IMG/VR virus record: IMGVR_UViG_3300035670_000858
Span: 1 to 32,227 of that record
Length of the DNA stretch: 32,227 nucleotides
Strand: one strand, 5' to 3'
From: a virus
Position 1 is the stretch's first letter. Every line of letters starts with the position of its first letter. Positions 30,460 to 32,227 of this stretch are shown here, one piece after another. Made by a program: the position numbers and the translations under genes. The notes under the pieces were generated by a model that worked only from the letters and a program-made list of their open reading frames with translations, was not told the origin of the DNA and searched no databases.

Positions 30460-31605
30460 TTACTGTGCAACACCTTGACCAAGTAGCCCCGATCGTCTTA
30501 GCTCTTCTTCGTCTATGACTACAGGCCTACCGTTTACTTCCATGATTCTTAGTTTACTTTCTTCGCCTGGGAATACTACAAAGTTACTTGTACCGCCTTT
30601 AGTGCGAGATCCTTCGTCTAAATAGCGAACCCCAGGTATTCCAGCCTGTTTTAATTTAGCCTCTGTTTGGCCGCCCTTCCCAAAAACATCAAAAATAGTT
30701 TTCCCAGGCATATCCCATATGTTTTTGTAAATGCCTTTAGTCAATCCTCTCCGCTCAAGATCAGCAAAAGTATCGAGAATAGGCCTTCCGTTTTCGTCTA
30801 TGAACTTCTTAACTTCTTTCGATTGCTGACTCAGCGGCTTATCCCAATCTAGCATCTTTGCTATTTGTTCGTCTGGTAGGTCTACTGAATACATTTGGCC
30901 GCTTGCTGATTTAGGAGAAAGTTTGTCAACCGCATCAGCCAATGCGTTATAAGTCCTTCCATATTTAGAAGTCCTTATTTCCTGAGAAATTTCTGATGAA
31001 GGTTTGCCCATTATTAAGTCGCGCACAACTTCATTTGCTTTAGCGCGATAAGCAGACTCTAAATTTTTTGGTATGTCTCCAGATTGCTTAAATAATTCAT
31101 CGACTAAATCCGACGATCTAATAACACCTTTTGATGTGTCATACATATTCGCAGAAGTACTTGCTTTGTACTGCCCAGCAACATTAGGACTTTCAGCAAA
31201 GTACAACCCATGCCCGTAAGCCTGTGCTCCCTCGCCCGTTCCGATCTTACTTGCGTCAAACTTACTAAACCTATGCGGAGAACCGTGAAACACAGTAAGC
31301 GGACTCAGCAAACTTCCTGCTCGCTGTGCGCTTGCCATCGTAGAAGCAGCAGCAAAGGGTAATACCGACCCGTACAGTTGACTAGCAACACTTGCCTGCT
31401 CGCCTAGTCTGTAAGCATCAGACATCTGCTGTGCTTGTGGATCCATTACCGAATACGTCGGTTGTCTACCTGTAAACCCTAGTAGACCCTGTGCTACAGG
31501 ACTCGTCTGCCCGTACCCTGGAAGCGAACTAACACCTCTCGGCAACTGCTCCGGCAACGGAGGCAGGAACTTCTCTTCGTCCAGCAGACCCTTTCTGCGC
31601 TTCAC
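30460..31605 (-). CDS. ADP-ribosyltransferase-like (ART-PolyVal type) protein, 381 aa
   Basis: After a Pro-rich head and a hydrophobic Ala/Ser-rich stretch (about 70-98) comes LTVFHGSPHRFSKFDASKIG (104-122 region, His107), TGEGAQAYGHGLYFAES (123-139, Tyr135), and near the end IPGVRYLDEGSRTKGG followed by SNFVVFPGEESKLRIM. This is the pattern of ADP-ribosyltransferase domains found in phage polyvalent proteins, with a PARP-like His and Tyr. It would attach ADP-ribose from NAD to a target. It stands alone rather than in a giant polyvalent protein. The start is GTG at 31605, overlapping the DUF6321 stop, with GAGGA 7 bases before. It may enter the host with the DNA. Confidence 0.72.
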   Translation of the reverse strand: MKRRKGLLDEEKFLPPLPEQLPRGVSSLPGYGQTSPVAQGLLGFTGRQPTYSVMDPQAQQMSDAYRLGEQASVASQLYGSVLPFAAASTMASAQRAGSLLSPLTVFHGSPHRFSKFDASKIGTGEGAQAYGHGLYFAESPNVAGQYKASTSANMYDTSKGVIRSSDLVDELFKQSGDIPKNLESAYRAKANEVVRDLIMGKPSSEISQEIRTSKYGRTYNALADAVDKLSPKSASGQMYSVDLPDEQIAKMLDWDKPLSQQSKEVKKFIDENGRPILDTFADLERRGLTKGIYKNIWDMPGKTIFDVFGKGGQTEAKLKQAGIPGVRYLDEGSRTKGGTSNFVVFPGEESKLRIMEVNGRPVVIDEEELRRSGLLGQGVAQ

Positions 31606-31898
31606 TTCTTGTTCCTCGCCGAGATCGCCTTTGCTTTTGACCTTGCATCTTCCTTACTGCTCGCACCCCATGCCTTCAGACTTAAAAGAAGTCTAGTAGG
31701 GCTACCATCAGGCTTACGCTCTGGCCCTGGCATGTTACCCATCCTCGCTAGGAAAGACGCTCTACGCGGGTTATCACCGCTTTTAACAGGAGCCTTCAAG
31801 TTAGAGCCAGGGTTAGCAGCCTCGTAGGACTTTCTGCCCTTCTCGTTCAGGCCACCCTTAGCGTTCTTACCCTCTTTGCGAGTCCAAGCTGCAGTCAT
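31602..31898 (-). CDS. DUF6321-type protein, 98 aa
   Basis: Very basic protein: AWTRKEGKNAKGGLNEKGRK, then NLKAPVKSGDNPRRASFLAR, MGNMPGPERKPDGSPTRLLL and SLKAWGASSKEDARSKAKAI. This whole pattern is a small conserved phage family known only as a domain of unknown function. The net positive charge suggests DNA or RNA binding. Coupled by ATGA to the upstream micro-gene and by GTGA to the ART-like gene. Confidence 0.78.
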   Translation of the reverse strand: MTAAWTRKEGKNAKGGLNEKGRKSYEAANPGSNLKAPVKSGDNPRRASFLARMGNMPGPERKPDGSPTRLLLSLKAWGASSKEDARSKAKAISARNKK

Positions 31899-32050
31899 TT
31901 CTTAGCCGTTTTAGCTGATTCTTTGAAAGCCTTAGCCGTAGGTGCGCCAGGACTCCCAGGCTTACGCATACGCTCAGGAGTCTTGCCAGCAGCCTTCTGT
32001 TTCTCTATACGCTCGCGTTTAGCGTGGATATTTGCGTACAAGCCTTTCAT
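31895..32050 (-). CDS. small basic conserved phage protein, 51 aa
   Basis: MKGLYANIHAKRERIEKQKA, then AGKTPERMRKPGSPGAPTAK and AFKESAKTAKK. The 'YANI.AKR.RI......MRKPG..GAPTA..FK.AAKTAK' pattern is a common unnamed micro-protein of aquatic phages. Strongly basic, possibly nucleic-acid binding. Joined by ATGA overlaps to genes on both sides, which supports translation. Confidence 0.75.
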   Translation of the reverse strand: MKGLYANIHAKRERIEKQKAAGKTPERMRKPGSPGAPTAKAFKESAKTAKK

Positions 32051-32199
32051 TTTTTCCTAGCCTTTCCTGCCTCAGATAAGGCAATAGCGATAGCCTGCTT
32101 AGGGTTCGTTACCTCTGGGCCTTTCTTGCTTCCAGAATGCAACTTACCCTTTTTGAACTCAGTCATCACTTTCGAGATCTTCTTCTCCGCCTTCTTCAT
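32047..32199 (-). CDS. DUF6496-type small basic protein, 50 aa
   Basis: MKKAEKKISKVMTEFKKGKL, then HSGSKKGPEVTNPKQAIAIA and LSEAGKARKK. This is the DUF6496 pattern ('KVM.EFK.GKLHSGSKKGP.V..RKQAIAIALSEAG'), found in phages and some bacteria. Very basic; role unknown. GGGAG lies about 7 bases before the ATG, inside the edge sequence. Its TGA overlaps the ATG of the next gene. Confidence 0.8.
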   Translation of the reverse strand: MKKAEKKISKVMTEFKKGKLHSGSKKGPEVTNPKQAIAIALSEAGKARKK

Positions 32200-32227
32200 C
32201 GCCCATCTCCCAAGAAGCGCAAGACTT
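32159..32227 (-). CDS. possible partial upstream ORF, acidic C-terminus
   Basis: From the window edge a frame stays open for 22 codons to TGA at 32161-32159, reading an acidic end (WEMGDEEGGEEDLESDD) and overlapping the DUF6496 gene. It could be the C-terminus of a gene outside the window. If the two window ends are adjacent, a TGA lies directly upstream in this frame and the ORF disappears. Confidence 0.25.
   Translation of the reverse strand, partial: KSCASWEMGDEEGGEEDLESDD

Noticed and set aside
1-32227. tRNA or rRNA genes
   Set aside because: No cloverleaf with TTCRA-type arm or rRNA core sequence was noticed by eye on either strand; a covariance scan was not possible here.

Overview
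The window reads as a complete or nearly complete genome of a short-tailed (podovirus-type) double-stranded DNA bacteriophage. The genes are tightly packed and often joined by 4-base ATGA overlaps. I see no tRNA, rRNA, CRISPR array, insertion sequence, integrase, recognisable lysogeny repressor, DNA polymerase or RNA polymerase. The lambda-O/P-like replication pair, NinB, a YbcO/DUF1364 nuclease, a GH108 endolysin and a GTA-type 3-TM holin point to a Gram-negative host, probably a proteobacterium. Capsid, adaptor and nozzle-like proteins resemble the SU10-type module common in aquatic podophages. These family names come from recognising the protein sequences; no search was run.

Layout. A divergent promoter region lies at about 2032-2116. 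Leftward from it (minus strand) come a nuclease-like gene (1681-2031), a DUF1376/O-like replication protein (821-1567) that carries a striking tandem-repeat array, a P-like helicase-loader candidate (476-817) and two small genes. Rightward (plus strand, 2117-5958) runs the recombination operon: small early genes, a Sak3-type annealing protein, a winged-helix protein, NinB, a YbcO-like nuclease, a YqaJ-type exonuclease, an SSB-like protein and three small unknowns.

From 32227 down to 5888 everything is on the minus strand. In transcription order: small Lys-rich proteins (DUF6496, DUF6321), an ADP-ribosyltransferase-like protein, small and large terminase, portal, a repeat-bearing virion candidate, scaffold, major capsid protein, a strong terminator, a small structural gene, a GT2-like glycosyltransferase, adaptor, nozzle-like tail protein, a C1q/TNF-like virion protein, a GNAT-like protein, three ejection/internal proteins, a 1208-residue repetitive tail fibre, a small virion protein, a triple-LamG receptor-binding candidate, and a lysis region with a small membrane protein, a metallophosphoesterase, a GH108 endolysin and a 3-TM holin.

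If the two ends of the window are adjacent (circular or circularly permuted DNA), the genome has just two transcription units. They diverge at about 2.07 kb and converge, with a 71-bp gene overlap, at about 5.9 kb. The most interesting items are the candidate iteron origin inside the O-like gene, a hidden 43-codon membrane-peptide ORF overlapping another small gene, the terminator whose T-run abuts the next start codon after the capsid gene, and the ADP-ribosyltransferase-like protein next to the terminase.
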